From Hirundichthys speculiger (lineage: Eukaryota > Chordata > Actinopteri > Beloniformes > Exocoetidae): DNA of 64,000 bases. The notes beneath the pieces were generated by a model that saw nothing but the letters and a program-made list of their open reading frames with translations, was not told where the DNA came from and made no database searches. Of this stretch, positions 49,421-61,570 are shown piece after piece; the first letter of the stretch is position 1; each line of letters opens with the position of its first letter. A program made the translations under genes and the position numbers. The stretch covers positions 838,501 to 902,500 of the forward strand of contig JAGFBZ010000861.1 of the NCBI GenBank assembly GCA_018398805.1, in the 5' to 3' direction.

Positions 49421-50399
49421 TCGTAGGCCAGCAGCAAATACTGAACATTTAGGATTTCACCTGTGGTCAAATAATTCGGAGATTTCCTTCTGTATCATGT
49501 GAAGAAGGCTTGTTTGTTGTCATTCTCTGGTGCTGAGCTCTCACAGGTTAATAATGGGGGTTGTTTATCACTGGGTGCCAAGCTGTGGCTTGCTAAGGGA
49601 GAAGATGTTGTTGACCTTGAGTTAAAATGGAGTGCTTATCATTAGTTGCCTTGATTGACAGCTGGGTGTTTATTAGCAATGTGGAAGGCCTTATTTCCTC
49701 CACCTCCAGGGGGCTTGAGGCAGCTGCCATGGTGTGACTCATTTCTTACTCTGTTTTTCTCTCACATGTTCTCTCTGTCTTTAGCTTCCTTCCTTGTTCT
49801 TGTTTTATTGAAAATGAGGTCACTTCAATATAAAAGCTGACTTATGAAAAATAATTGCTGAGCCCATGTTAAACCAACCACTTAATAACATGATCTGGTT
49901 AGCAATATAGACAAAGCTGAGGGTGATGAAGTAATAGACCAATCCGTTAAAAATCTTTTTATCTTTATTGAAATCAGTTCAGCAGCTGTTGATGAGTCAT
50001 TCAGAAACACATTATCCCCCTAATGGTGATTCTTATGGAATAATAAGCGAAAAGTCTGTAGGTTTATCTTCCTCCAGGAACCTGGATGTGGACACTAATG
50101 TGTTTAAATGAACTGGACTAAACTGGATTGTAGTCAGTTGGACTGCATTGAACTTGTTTATGTGAAAAGTGCCGTGAGATGATTTTTGTTGTGAATTGGT
50201 ACAATGTAAATATACTCATTTGAACTGAGATGGAAATATTTCTGTTCATGTCTAATATATAAAAAGTTATTTGTAAACTTTACTGAACACATGGCTTTTC
50301 TGTTGGTTACAGATCAGATCCAAAGAGCAGAACGGCTGTTTAAGTGTGCATCCGTTGAGCTAAACTGGTCTCTCTGCTTCTTCCCCTTTCATCCTTCAG

Positions 50400-51003
50400 G
50401 TCCTTAACTCTGTCCAGACCGAAGGCAGCCCCCTGGAGTGCCGTTTCAGCCAGCTCCAGCACTACCAGATTCTAACAGTGGAGCTACCTGCACGACCTCA
50501 GGGATTCAGAGAAGGCTCCTGTGCCAGGAACTGTGTGTATGAATGTGCACGAGGGCGCTTGCATCTCCTGTCCGTCACACGCATCCCACTGCCGTCACAT
50601 CCCATCTCCTGCTCTCGTCACCCCTCCGAGACCACGCTTCTCCTTGGATTAAAGGACTCCTCCTTAGTCCTATATGACCAGAGACGAGGGGTCTCGCTCC
50701 TGGCCTCCTGTCCTGTGACACCCGCTCTCCTTACCTGGCACCCTGATGGGGCGATTGTCATGGTAGCGGGCGGACAGGAGGAACTGATGTGCTTTGATGT
50801 GGGCTTGGTGCCTCTAAGCATGGCACTGGTTGCGGGGGAGGTAGCGCCATCGGCCACGTTAAAACTAGCACAGCACCTGCGCTGCTCTGGAGGCCTGGAT
50901 GGACTGCAGTGGGGGACTGGCCTGGATGGAGGCTCCGGGGGGACAGATTTGCTGACACTGGTCTTTAATGGGGGACCGATGGCAGCCTTGAGATTAAGAC
51001 TGG
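50400..51003 (+). CDS. wdpcp: wdpcp coding exon 9, main WD-like region (residues 245-445)
   Basis: The largest exon (604 nt). It starts VLNSVQTEGSPLECRF and contains the conserved block YECARGRLHLLSVTRIPL (about residues 290-308). Two WD-like strand sets follow: LLLGLKDSSLVLYD (about 323-337) and LLTWHPDGAIVMVAGG ending in CFD (about 354-377). Its end, DLLTLVFNGGPMAALRLRLG, matches the family strand before the helical region. The donor is gtaggt after CTG G. The frame stays open past the donor to a stop ending at 51293, so intron retention would add about 97 unrelated residues. The exon is clearly GC-rich. Confidence 0.96.
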
Positions 51004-51969
51004 GTAGGTCAAAGAACATTCAAAGGTGTTTGGGGAAAAAAAATAGTTCCACTTTAAATGAAAAATATCTCAAAACAAGTTCTCAAATCCTAAGATGTTT
51101 TTCATTCTCTTGTTTTGCCTCGCCAATAGAAATTGAAGACAAAAATCAAGGTTTTAACCTAAGTCAACATGTTTATACGACTTTTTGTAATTTAAAGTCT
51201 ACTTTAATCTGCAGATCATTAACTAGAGTTCCAGAAAGGCCACATGCACCGTGGGCTTTACGACTAATATACGTGTCCTGTGAGGAGCAGTGAAAAGAGA
51301 AACTAGCCCATGTTAGGTGGAGAAGTCAGTAGAATCAAGGCTGATTTTCACCAGCTGGGAGCTGACGTTCAAGCGTCATCAGCTCTCTTGCAGTGCTTTT
51401 CTAATATTGTTCCAAGTTTCATCTGTGTGTGGGTGGAGATATGGGTGGAACCAGATTGGCATCTTCATAGATCTCCATTCAGTGAATGCTGGAAAAATAT
51501 GTAAAATAAGAACTGCTGGAGTGAGACTTTACATTTTCAACAAAAACAAAGATGCAGCATCAGAACAATATTTGACATTTTATGAAAGTCATCAAAAGTT
51601 TTTTTTTTTTTTTTGGATGCAACACTAGAGGTTCCACTGCTCACCTTCCATAAACCTATGAAAACCATTGATAATGAGGAAATATTGATCCTCTGTGTCC
51701 TATTTCCTTGTTTTTTTTTTATATTTCTCTCAGTCTGAGTTGGTGTCCAGACTAACTAATTATACATTTCTTTAACATTATATAAAATATTTACAATGAA
51801 TTTCACAGCATCACAGTAACCTGATTGAATCCTACTCTGATTTGGATCTGAAAGTGTGTCTGATCCCAGATGTGGAAGAATGGGTGGTGTGTTGTCCTGG
51901 TTCATCTTCACTGAAGGAATTTAATTTGTTGACAGGCAGGAAGGTTTGCAGGAATCACTCTCTCAGAGG

Positions 51970-52140
51970 TCATTCAATAATCACCCCAGGGCACAAGCCC
52001 CTCAGGTGCATTCTGGGGTGCATTTTTCCGATAAATCATTTACAGTGGCTGCACGGTCCCTTGGGGCCCCCAGATAAAGTTTGCCAATCAAAATGTTTGC
52101 AAAGCAGCCACCTACCTTTCCACACACCTGCATACACAGA
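51970..52140. promoter_or_regulatory. possible regulatory block in intron 9
   Basis: A unique-looking 170 bp with ttttccgataaatcatttac (Hox/Cdx-like ATAAATCA core) and tttgccaatcaaaatgtttg (CCAAT-like). No coding match. Confidence 0.25.
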
Positions 52141-53094
52141 AGTGTTCTTCTACACATTCAGCATCTTTAATTGCAACCTTGAAAAGATGATGTGACAGTG
52201 ACGGACAACTCTGCTGAAAACAGGAGTGTGGGGGTTGGAAGATGGAAGATGTGTGTTTTAGGGTGCATGTTTGCGTCTGTGCTCACGGAAAGGCGAGTGT
52301 GCCTTCCAACAATAGCTTACGTTCCTCTGATCGTCTGCCAAGGTTTTTGATGAAGAAAGTCCCTGCATGTCTTTTCTCTATGATAATTCTGCACCCCGCT
52401 TCCCCCAACACACACACACACACACTTGTGTGTACTCTTCTATTTCTGTGCTTATGTGCACACACGCACATTCACTTTCCAACTCATTTGTTTATTTGCT
52501 TGTGCTCCTTCTCCGTATTGACTTGTTTCATACGGCCTGCTATATGACAGTGAGTCGGAAGGCATTGAGGAAGAAAGACTTGGCCGAGCTCCAGGTTTTC
52601 TTTTTTTGTTCCCATAGGAGGCAAGCCTCCCTTGTGCCCACCCCAACCCCCTGCCTGTGCTGCGTTATCTCATCTGGGCACACGTTGGCTGCGGCTGAGC
52701 CTGCACTGGTTCAGGCTATGGAGACGCATACCAGGGAATGTGCTGCACTACCACGCAGGAGAAGCAGTCATCTTCCTGTAGCGATGGGACTGTTGTGGCT
52801 TATTACAGATGTGTTAAAGGCAGTTATGTAACTGGGTATAAGTCTAGTATGGAATAACCTAAGAAAGCCCAAGATGATGAGTCTTTATTTGACAATAAAA
52901 ATTGGAAGAAATTTGCTCGACAGGCAACAAGGTGCCATAAAAACTTGGTTTCTCGTACTACAAGGCTAGTGCTGAGTGGGACTCGTGTGTGTGTCACACC
53001 TTTGTTAAGTCAAAAGGAGACTATTTTTGCATAAATTGATGAGTTTTCAAACTGATTAATTTGGCTTATACCACTGATGGGTGTCACCATGATT

Positions 53095-53210
53095 CATGGG
53101 CAAAGTCCCCAGGATGCACAATGACAACTGGGATAGGCTTCAACCCCCGAAGCTGTTTAACTGTTTAATTCCAACATTTAGTCAAATATAGCTTTCAGTC
53201 TTACAAAACT
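53095..53210. repeat. repeat fragments shared with 55340-55400
   Basis: ctgggataggcttcaacccc is a common phrase of fish retrotransposon tails. The following stretch (tttaattccaacatttagtc, aatatagctttcagtctta) recurs with few changes at about 55347-55395, so the two are copies of one dispersed sequence. Confidence 0.5.
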
Positions 53211-53574
53211 GAAAAAAAAAAAAAAGTTTTCTTCATGATTATTCACACTGGAGAAAATGTAAGGGTTTTATTTTTCTAGTTTTAGCCTAATTTGGGCTGT
53301 TCTCAGAGTTGAACGGGCGTTTGTGAAGCGGTGAGACTCAAATGTGAGTGCGTATTCTTCCCTGCTGTTTGCTCTTTATGTTGTTTTGCCGTTTGACGCT
53401 GTGGTGTTAAACTGATCTCGTCAAATAAGTTAGTGTGGACAGGTGTGGGGAGAATTAGCGTGCTGGAGGCAGCACAATGAGCCATTGTCTCAAGTCAGAG
53501 TTAAGATTATGACAGAGGTCAACACCCATTTCTAGGAGCCTTACTCACAGTTACACACATGCTACACCCAAAAA

Positions 53575-53680
53575 CACACACAAGCCTGCTCGGCTGATGT
53601 ATTAGCCACATTAGCCCTCTCTTTAGGGGATTTGGGGGTTTGCTAATTGCGAGCTTGTCAATTTAATTGCCCAAACCTTC
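53575..53680. promoter_or_regulatory. possible regulatory block rich in ATTAGC and AATTG cores
   Basis: attagccacattagccctct, then tttgctaattgcgagcttgt and caatttaattgcccaaac. There are five homeodomain-type cores within about 90 bp. Compositional support only. Confidence 0.3.
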
Positions 53681-54589
53681 CCACCCCACCCTACCCCACC
53701 CATACACACAGAGATACACACAACTCCTTCAATTACTTAAATAAGAGTGGGGACTTTGTGTCCCCAAAGCCTGGCACACCTAAAAATAGGGCTGTCAGTG
53801 ATCACCTGCACCATCCAAAACCACAACTAATTTTCTTAAATAAACGTATGAGCTTATCTACATCAGCATATTTTTATAGGCTGTATTTGCCTGGAAACAT
53901 GTCCACATTGTACATGCGTGTTTATTGTACGGTTCAAATTGAAATTTACAGGGAGACTAGTTTCAGCCAGTCAAAATTCATGGCAACATTTTGACTTCTG
54001 CCTGTTCTCATCCAGTACACACCCACACAGCACACCAGCCCTGCCCAGCAGACATCCACGTTTCCTCCATCTGCAGCACCGTACAGAGTGATGAGTCACA
54101 GTGGACCACAATTACCCATAGCATCCAACACCTTCAATTCCTGTGTGTGCGCTCTGCAGATTCACAAACACACGCAGCTCAGCCCTTTTCAAGGGACACA
54201 ATCTTATTGTTCTTCCCATTATTCAGGAGAGTCCTAATCTGCTCACATAATAAAGCATAATCAGTCACCTCTGGTCAGTAGGCATAATCAGTTATGGCAC
54301 TCCTCAGATTGCCCTCTGGCAATGTGAGAGATCACACAATATAGTCTAGCTCCAATATAGTACAAGAAATCATTAGCAGCGTTGTGCTTTGCATGGCCCA
54401 TAATGACATTTGTGTATCTGAATACAATTGTGTGCAGATGAGCAACATTATGCCTCCTCAGTTGCTTTCCTGGTGTGGGTAAATAGATAGTGATGAGTAA
54501 AGCCTTGTGGTCATTTTTATATTTACACACAAAGTGCAAACCAGGGAATGAGAAGACTTTCTAGGTAATTGACAAGTCAATGCCAATCC

Positions 54590-54780
54590 AACCAATTTAG
54601 TGCAGCCTTGGAGTTCAGACGTATCCACTGGACAGCTACTGCTCTTAAAGAAGGCCCGCCGGTTATTATTGCATGATCATTGAAGCACCTGTTCTCTTTA
54701 ATGCTTGAGATCTCTAAACCTCAGGGGGGGCATTCAAATGTTGCATTTGCAGCTACATTTTTGTTCTTTAAAGTCTGTGT
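54590..54780. promoter_or_regulatory. possible regulatory block in intron 9
   Basis: High-complexity 190 bp including agaaggcccgccggttatta and ttgcatgatcattgaagcac, without repeat similarity or coding match. Confidence 0.3.
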
Positions 54781-54919
54781 AACGCAGCAGTGATTTTTAA
54801 CTCATCAGCTTAAACACAAATGACACAAACCAAAGTGCCACTGATGAGCAGCATTCTCTGATTTGAGATCTGATGAATATTCTTCCGTTCCAGCCTGAGT
54901 CGTAAACTGCACTAACATA

Positions 54920-55110
54920 GTGGTTATCGAGTGTTGATGACCTCTCAAAGCACTTCACAGAATAAGTCACATTCGTCCATTCATTCACTATCCCTACCAC
55001 ACATAGACCAGTGGAGGAGTTGGGGCAATGTGGGGTTCGGTAGTTGAAAAGGAGAGCCTGGGCTCAAACTACATTCCAGTTTGTGGATGAAATTCTTCCT
55101 TGAGCCTCAA
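54920..55110. repeat. degraded copy of the GGTAAATGGACTG-type repeat
   Basis: tgacctctcaaagcacttca, cattcgtccattcattcact and gggcaatgtggggttcggta follow the order of the better-preserved copy at 27103-27385, with many changes and no head. Confidence 0.4.
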
Positions 55111-55346
55111 GTCATCCTGGGAAAAAAAAACTGCACAAATTGGGAAAACAGACGTAAACTAGTTTCTCTTCCAATTTGCAGTAATAAAGTGCAAAAGACC
55201 ACCAACACTCATAAATAGTCATAAATGGGCATTTTTCTGATGACAGTGTGGGTCTAGATGACCTGGAGTTTGAAGCCCTGGTAGGGAAAAATGGTGGTCC
55301 TCATCTCTCCATCGGTGCGACTGGGCACAGATTAAAAGATGTTAAA

Positions 55347-55395
55347 CTATTTAATTCCACTGTTTAGTAAAATATAGCTTTCAGTTCTTACATCC
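55347..55395. repeat. second copy of dispersed repeat (see 53095-53210)
   Basis: tatttaattccactgtttag and aatatagctttcagttctta match the intron 9 copy about 2.2 kb upstream. Confidence 0.5.
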
Positions 55396-55805
55396 TCAGC
55401 AGTTATTTTCTAACGTATAGAAAGTACGGCAAAGCTATTTGTTTTCTGTACTCACTTTATGCAGAGTTTAAGCAGTCAAGCAGTCCAAAACCTTGACCAG
55501 AAACAAAAGTACAGTGACAAATAAAAATATCCATTGAACAAAAGTGCCCAGTTTTGATTTTTAAATGTAGCATGAAATAAACATCTTAGATGGCAAACAG
55601 ATTTTGACAGGAAATAATGGACAACTTTGTATAAACAATAACGTTAAAGTAATTTAGTAGTAGGGGACTAATATGCAGTAAAGGCCAAATCATTTTCAGC
55701 CATCATAGATATTATTGAGATTGCATTAAATCCTTATAATTTCCTTTATGTATTTTTGTTTCATTTCTTTATAAACTTCACCAAAACTCTGACTCCACAT
55801 GGCAG

Positions 55806-55994
55806 GGACTCTCACGGAGGGGCAGCTGGGTCCAGGGGAGCTGCTGCAGCAGAGACTGCGTTGTGGTCAGGTCGGAGAGGCTCTGGGCATCCTGGAGGCG
55901 ATGGACTGGAGCACCATGGGGGGCGAGTGCTACCGAGGCCTGAGCTCAGTCACCAACCACCTGCTGAAGCTGCAGCTGAACGCGGAGAGGGAAG
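55806..55994 (+). CDS. wdpcp: wdpcp coding exon 10 (residues 446-508)
   Basis: Encodes GTLTEGQLGPGELLQQRL, then GEALGILEAMDWSTMGGECY and SVTNHLLKLQLNAERE. It matches the WDPCP segment after the propeller in which human has GQLGLIDII, AINILSSMNWDTLGHQC and VNHLLRQKLTPERE. It is predicted to be alpha-helical, and is TPR-like or coatomer-like in flavour. The acceptor is cacatggcag and the donor is gtgggt. The exon is phase 1 at both ends. Confidence 0.96.
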
Positions 55995-56320
55995 GTGGGT
56001 CTCTGGGCCGGTCGCCCTAGCTTAGACGGGCTGTGATCCCCATCAAAGAAAGATGCGTGTAAACTAACCAAATTAGCATTAATGTTCATGGATTTACATC
56101 TACCTTTCATTTTTGCTCAGTTTTTCCTGTAATTGGTTTTTGGTGTATAAAACCCCATAACAAATCAATAACAACTGCACTACTAATATACAGAGAACTA
56201 GGAAATGTATGTAAATACACTGACTTTGTAGTAAAACCAGAAAACAATACATCTACTAAAATTTTATAATGATATTTCTTTATAGTGGTTCCACTTTGAA
56301 TGTTTCTGCTCTCTCTGTAG
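55995..56320 (+). other. wdpcp intron 10 (326 bp)
   Basis: A short AT-rich intron with no internal feature. Confidence 0.9.
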
Positions 56321-56444
56321 CCCAGCTGGAAGCAGCTCTGGGTGTGTTTTACGCTCCACCTGCTCCTCTCTCTGATACAGTGATATTTGAGTACAAGGAG
56401 CCAATCAGCAAGTATGCCCGGCGCTTTTTTCACCACCTCCTGAG
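56321..56444 (+). CDS. wdpcp: wdpcp coding exon 11 (residues 509-549)
   Basis: Encodes AQLEAALGVFYAPPAPLSDT followed by VIFEYKEPISKYARRFFHHL. This is among the best conserved parts of the family (human ETSLGTFYAPTRPLLDSTILEYRD and SKYARRFFHHLLR). The acceptor is ctctctgtag and the donor is gtaaca. The Arg codon is split AG|G into exon 12. The upstream intron is only 326 bp, the shortest in the gene. Confidence 0.97.
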
Positions 56445-57539
56445 GTAACACCACCCTCTCTGTGCTTTTGCTGTGGTCTTAATTTGAATCAGTAAAGGGG
56501 GAAATTTGCTTTGTGGTTATTCTCAAGGGGGTCAGCGACATCTTTTTTGAAGCCCTCCTGCAAATAAAAATATCCAAGTATGGAAAATGTTAAGTTAATG
56601 CTAATGTTAGTCTACACATCACTAAAATGAAATGTAATTTAAGTCTGGAACATTTACAGATTATTTTAAGGCACTACTTGAGCAATTTGCTCAATTTATT
56701 AACGCGCAGTGAAGAATCAGAATAATAACCAAAAGCATCTTTTTAAAAAAATAGACATCCTTTGAAAAAACAATTCAACACTGCTTTTCCTCTCTCACTC
56801 TTGCTATTTAAGATATTCTAAAACAGGAACAGCTTTTGAATGTCATCACTCACACTGATGCAGCTTTGAGTCATTCATAAGGAAAACGGCACACATAGAC
56901 CTGTTTAGACCGTTGTTTCATTTTTCCTTTTGCCATGAGAGCCTTTTGAAATGCCTATTTGACTGAAATAGACCCTGTTGTTCCCACACACTGCTGCTCG
57001 CCGCTCTCCATCCGGCAATTACCTACCGTTCCCCCTCTTTTCCTTTCTTTTTCCACCTCTGGAGCGGAGCTGGAGTGCTGTTTGGCATCCCTCCTCCTCT
57101 TCCTCTCTTATCGCCTACCTGCATTCTTTCTCTCTCCATCAACATTAAATGGAGGGAGGCCCCCTGCACCTCCCCTCTCTGCTTGTTTGTTTGTTTGTTT
57201 GTTTCATGTTGGCTTATAGACGGGGAAAGTTGAAGTGTATTGTAGAGGGAGACACAGCTCTCTCTCCCTGCTTTAGTTCTGGATAATAAGAAAGGAGCCT
57301 GGCGTTCTCTGTTCACATATTGACAGTGTTGTACACAGAAGTGCACATGCATGTTTGTGGATTCAGGTTTGTGTCTGTAAGCAAACCAGAGCGTAGACAA
57401 ATATGTCCGGCTTGTTTATCCATACATTTTCTTCTAAAGCATGTTTTTGTTGACTGTTGATGGTTTTCTGTCTTTGGTTAGGGTTTTGTCTTTCTTTCTG
57501 TTTGACTGTTTCCACTCTTTTTTTTTTTTTTTTTTGCAG
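56445..57539 (+). other. wdpcp intron 11
   Basis: AT-rich at first, then CT-rich (57000-57140), a (TTTG)5 tract at about 57186-57205 and a long T run before exon 12. No element is recognised. Confidence 0.85.
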
Positions 57540-57603
57540 GCATCAGCGTTTTGAGAAGGCCTTCCTCCTTGCTGTAGATCTAGAATGCAGAGATTTATTC
57601 ATG
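57540..57603 (+). CDS. wdpcp: wdpcp coding exon 12 (residues 550-571), last exon in window
   Basis: Encodes R (split) HQRFEKAFLLAVDLECRDLFM, almost identical to the human RYQRFEKAFLLAVDVGARDLFM. A long T run ending in tttgcag precedes it and the donor is gtgagt. In the family the next residues are DIHYLA; no exon with that start was found in the remaining 6.4 kb. The gene therefore continues beyond position 64000. Confidence 0.96.
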
Positions 57604-58793
57604 GTGAGTGGAAGGAAATTTTCATTTCAGTTGTTATCTCGAAAGAAATATGTGACTTAAGTCTTGACATTTAAGCAAAATCAACAAAGGAGACTTTTTT
57701 GAGCTTGTCTATTCTCAAGTTTCTTAATCTTGGTAAAAGAAATGACCAGCCCGTGTGATGAAGAAAAAGAGTGAGATTGGAAGGAGGGAAGCTCAGATGT
57801 TCTCATTTTGAGATATGATTAAGATGCCTTTAAAATAAGAAGGTTCTAGATCGATCTTGGCTGGCTCCTCTCTTTGTGGAGTTTTTCTGTCCTTCTCATG
57901 CTGGCAAGGGTTGTCTCCAGATACTTGGGGTTCTTCCCACAGATCACAAACACACACGTAAAGTTTATTGGTAGTTGGAGTGTGAATGTGCATGATTGAG
58001 AGGGAATGGTGACATGTCGAGGGTGTAGCCCGCCTCTCGCCTGATGACATGATGTGGTGACATCTAAGGATTCAAACTGCCTCATCCCCATCTACCTCAA
58101 AAATACTAACCACCTAAAAATGAAATGCATCTATGGCCCATTTTACAGCCACCTTCTGGATCACTGGCAGAGGGGTCAAGATAGCAGCACGTAATATTTT
58201 CTGGATATAAATCATCAATCACTCAGTCATTGGTCAAATAAAAATACAACTGTTCTTATTTTCATGCAGTTCTGTATAAGCGAAACCATAGTTCTGAATA
58301 TTAGTTTGCTTTTCTTCAAATAGATCACCCTAAATGTTACTGGGTTACATATCAGGAGATTTAAAAAGAAAATATAATCTGGTCTTTAGTTAGATTAATA
58401 ACCTACTACCTCACGTGAGGAGCAACACATAGCATATTACACTGTCATCACTAATTTGACAAAAACTTGACCAAAGGCTGCAGCTTCAGATAATGCGTGC
58501 ATGTTCTGGGATGGTGGCTGTTGCACCTTTTTTCTTTTATCTGCCGAATTTCTTTGCATGAGCTGATAACCTGCGTTACTGTTTTCCATTCAGTAGGTGG
58601 TCTCATAATTATTCCAGAGCCAAGACCCCCAAATAAAACACATTTTCTCCCCTTCTCTTATGAGTGCCTCAACTTCACATTCAGTGAAATTGTGCCTCTT
58701 CTTTACTGCCTCATTCATTTTCAGAATACAGATTGACAAATGCAGAATAACTTGTGTGTGATATTTTGCATACAAAACAATAATAAAGTACAT

Positions 58794-58817
58794 CTAATCT
58801 AATCTAATCTAATCTAA
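58794..58817. repeat. (TAATC)n tail, probably of a retrotransposon copy
   Basis: Five TAATC units after aataataaagtacatc. A short tandem tail after an AATAAA-like stretch is typical of fish CR1/Rex1-like 3' ends, but the body upstream is not recognised. Confidence 0.5.
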
Positions 58818-60949
58818 TATTTTTAGGAGTCGTTATTGTGCATACAGCATGTATAATTTAATGTGATTATTAACGAGGACCATGCGCAACTAAATAAAGC
58901 AGGTACGTAGAAGCAATGAATCTCTGATGCTGCAAATGAGTGTCTCCCTCATATCAGTCATGATTAGTGTATTATTCTATTAATAAATGGGACCTAGAGG
59001 GCTGGATATCGGCTCAGCCACTGGAAGCTTTTTAGTGTTGGTGTCCTGCTGGCTCTCAGTGGCCAAGCAATCTACTTTAATTGTTTATTCACTTTTGAAC
59101 TCTTGTTCCTTGCGTGTGCGCACAACTTGTAACCCATACAAGTGTGTGTGTGTGTGTGAGGGTGTGTGTTGAATGTGCAGCGTGTCAGAAAGCAGGTGTG
59201 ATCTCAGTATGGGCCCCTGTCTTTTCACAACCTCCGTGACCTCAGCTCAGCCTTTTCCTTTCCTTTCCTCTCATCTTCCTTCTTACTCGTTCTTTCTTCC
59301 ACTCCACGCCATAATGCTCCTGTGGGTGTCTGACCCCCTTTTTCACTGGGGCCCCCTTTGCTCCATGCTTCGCCAACACATTGGCGCACACAAACGCACG
59401 CACGCACACGCGCGCACCTCTTGGTTCCTCAATCACACTGATAGCACTGGTTCCAATTCCCTCCCCACTAAGTAGTGCTGCTGCGCAGCCCAATTGAAAA
59501 GGTGGAGTCGAGTCTGTGAACCTTGAAAGAGTGCAAAGGAAAGAGCGGGCAGAGAGGAGAAGGAAGGAAGGGGTTATGGTGTAGATGGGAAGTTAAGTGA
59601 TGGATTAAAAAAAATATATAAATTATCAAACAGGTAAGAAGAAAATGGCTCCTGCTCTTTTGAAAAGCAGATGTGCTTAGAGATAAAAGGGACAGAAAGC
59701 TGGAATCACATTTGCAAATAATTTATAGTATTTCATTTGAACTGGCTTCATTTGGTGGTGTCTGACACATTAGGCCATTTAAATTTAACTGTATAAAAAA
59801 ACATTAAAAACTACACTGTTTCCCATAAAGCAGCATAGATATTCAAACAGGGTAAATATTAAGTCTAATTCTGGGCCTCATCTGTGAAAACCCTCAATAA
59901 TGTAGATCTGACAGTTTTTATTATTGTCATTAGTACTGTGATGAAAAAAAGCCTTAGAGGTAATTCAGAATTAATCAGCACATCCTTTTTATAGTTTGAA
60001 ATTGGAATTTAATATTTAAGAGGTTGGATTTTAGAGCTTGGAAGTCACCAAATGAAGATTATGGTCTTAAATTAAAGAGACTACTGCATCAGATAAAACT
60101 TATGTAAATATATGTTTGGGCAGGAGAAAAATGAAATCAACACATAATTGCTCATATTTGCATTCATTGGAATTAGTTGCAGCCAAATACTGTAAAATCC
60201 AAAGCATATGCAGGGACCCTCATCAACCATCCATATCATAGTAGAGAAGTTACAACACCAGCCTATCCCACATTTAAGGCCTTACCAGCAAGAAGTAGTT
60301 AGAGGAACAGAACTAGTATACTACTAACTACTGGAATATGACGTGTCGGGGGGCAGAACTCACATCATCCCGGGATTTACAGATTTCTGCTCTTTGGCTT
60401 CCTTCAGAGTAGACAGCAGCCCTTCACTGCAGTCAGTGCTGATCTGTTTCTATGCTAAAATGGCCTTCTTCCCTGTCTTCTCTGTATTTTATGGTCTTCT
60501 GGCATCCTAAAGCTACGCTTGAACAGTTAGTGGAATAATTATTTTTCATGTTATAAAATAAAAACCTTATCTAGAAAGCAGACATTGCTCAAGTGGTATC
60601 TTTTTGAGCTCATACATAAGAACATTATTACACCACCATTAAGACAGTCGGGACACATTGCATGAGTCAGACGTATTTTTATTTTGACTTTGATGTTTTA
60701 ACGTTCTTTGTAAAGGAAATTTAGAAAATTAGAAAGCATATGTGAATCTCTGTATGACGAGAACCTCCATAAATCTAGTTTTCCAAATACAACAGATAAT
60801 TTTACCATCATCATCCCAACTCTGTAACCAAGTTAATGCTCATTCAAGCTGTTTCAAGCACTTTTGTTTTGCCTCAGTGACCAAGAGAGCAACAATTCAT
60901 TGTCTGAAAGGAGTGAAAGAGAGCGAGGAAAGGAAAAGGGGACGTTGAC

Positions 60950-61070
60950 ATTTCACCTCTCACTCTGTCCTTGGGTCTAATTGGTTGTGTTGTTGCTCTA
61001 ACCTGCTGATCGGCTGATTGGGTTGAGGTGGAGGGTGTTAATGAGGGCGGCCCCCACCTTCACCAAACTC
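60950..61070. promoter_or_regulatory. possible regulatory block in intron 12
   Basis: High-complexity stretch with gctgatcggctgattgggtt and ttaatgagggcggcccccac. No coding match. Weak support. Confidence 0.25.
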
Positions 61071-61439
61071 TTTGTAACTCACAAATTTACCCACAGAACT
61101 CTAACGCACCGTTGGCTTGATAAAATACAAACATAGTCATGCAGATAACGTGTATACTCTTACCTCCTCTATAATGCTCAGCATGATACCCCCCATCACC
61201 AGCACCACCACCCCCCCCCCAGAATCACTCGGCCCCTGCCCCCTCTCACCCATTGTTTCCAGACTAACAATGGCCCTTCAAGCCTTTTTTCTCCAAAAAA
61301 AAAAAAAAGCTTTTGTTCAAATGAAACACTTTAGTGTCTGGTTAAATTGAGGGGGAGGAGGAATTGGTGGTAGGGGGTGTTTTTTTTTGTTGAGGTGGTG
61401 GTTGGTGGTTGGGGGTTACTGAGTCGTTTTGCTTTTTTT

Positions 61440-61570
61440 TTTTTTCATAATTAGTGCTCTTCTGTTGCTCCCTAATTAGCCTTTTATGATGAGTTGATAA
61501 TGTAACCAATTAGTTCATTCGTCAGTGGAGTCAGCTCGACAACAAGTTGTATTTTTTCTGCACCTCCCTC
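61440..61570. promoter_or_regulatory. candidate enhancer block E with three ATTAG sites
   Basis: ATAATTAG at about 61447-61454, CTAATTAG at 61472-61479 and CAATTAG at 61507-61513 lie within about 67 bp. They are followed by non-repetitive sequence (cattcgtcagtggagtcagc). TAATTAG is a strong homeodomain core. Function inferred. Confidence 0.4.

Larger units (their letters stand above)
43250..50399 (+). other. wdpcp intron 8 (largest complete intron, 7.15 kb)
   Basis: Mostly unique-looking DNA with few recognisable transposons. CT-rich tracts occur at about 45180-45245, 46260-46385 and 46580-46790. Candidate regulatory blocks lie at 45247-45540, 46020-46210, 46385-46570 and 48780-49420. The 164-codon and 167-codon frames around 46316-46900 are low-complexity readings of the CT-rich DNA. 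Confidence 0.75.
51004..55805 (+). other. wdpcp intron 9
   Basis: The exon 9 frame stays open for the first 290 nt. A T16 run lies at about 51599-51614. Fragments of fish repeats lie near 53095-53210, 54920-55110 and 55340-55400. Candidate regulatory blocks lie at 51970-52140, 53575-53680 and 54590-54780. Confidence 0.75.
21856..57603 (+). other. wdpcp: wdpcp gene, 5' three quarters (12 coding exons; 3' end outside window)
   Basis: Twelve exons with GT/AG boundaries join in one frame over 1713 nt (571 codons). The product matches vertebrate WDPCP (Fritz/BBS15) throughout: the N-terminal CLAELHLWSTKSSLH block, a NRRPERLRDSLKELE block, a central WD-like region and the SKYARRFFHHLLR / QRFEKAFLLAVD block. 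The family is known as a CPLANE component that works with Inturned and Fuzzy at the ciliary base, in recruitment of intraflagellar transport proteins, septin organisation and planar cell polarity. Human WDPCP is about 746 residues, so roughly the last quarter is missing, and the intron after exon 12 runs off the window. The acceptor before the start codon implies an unseen 5' non-coding exon. No frameshift or internal stop is seen, so the gene appears intact as far as visible. Matching to the family was by recall, not by a search. Confidence 0.95.
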
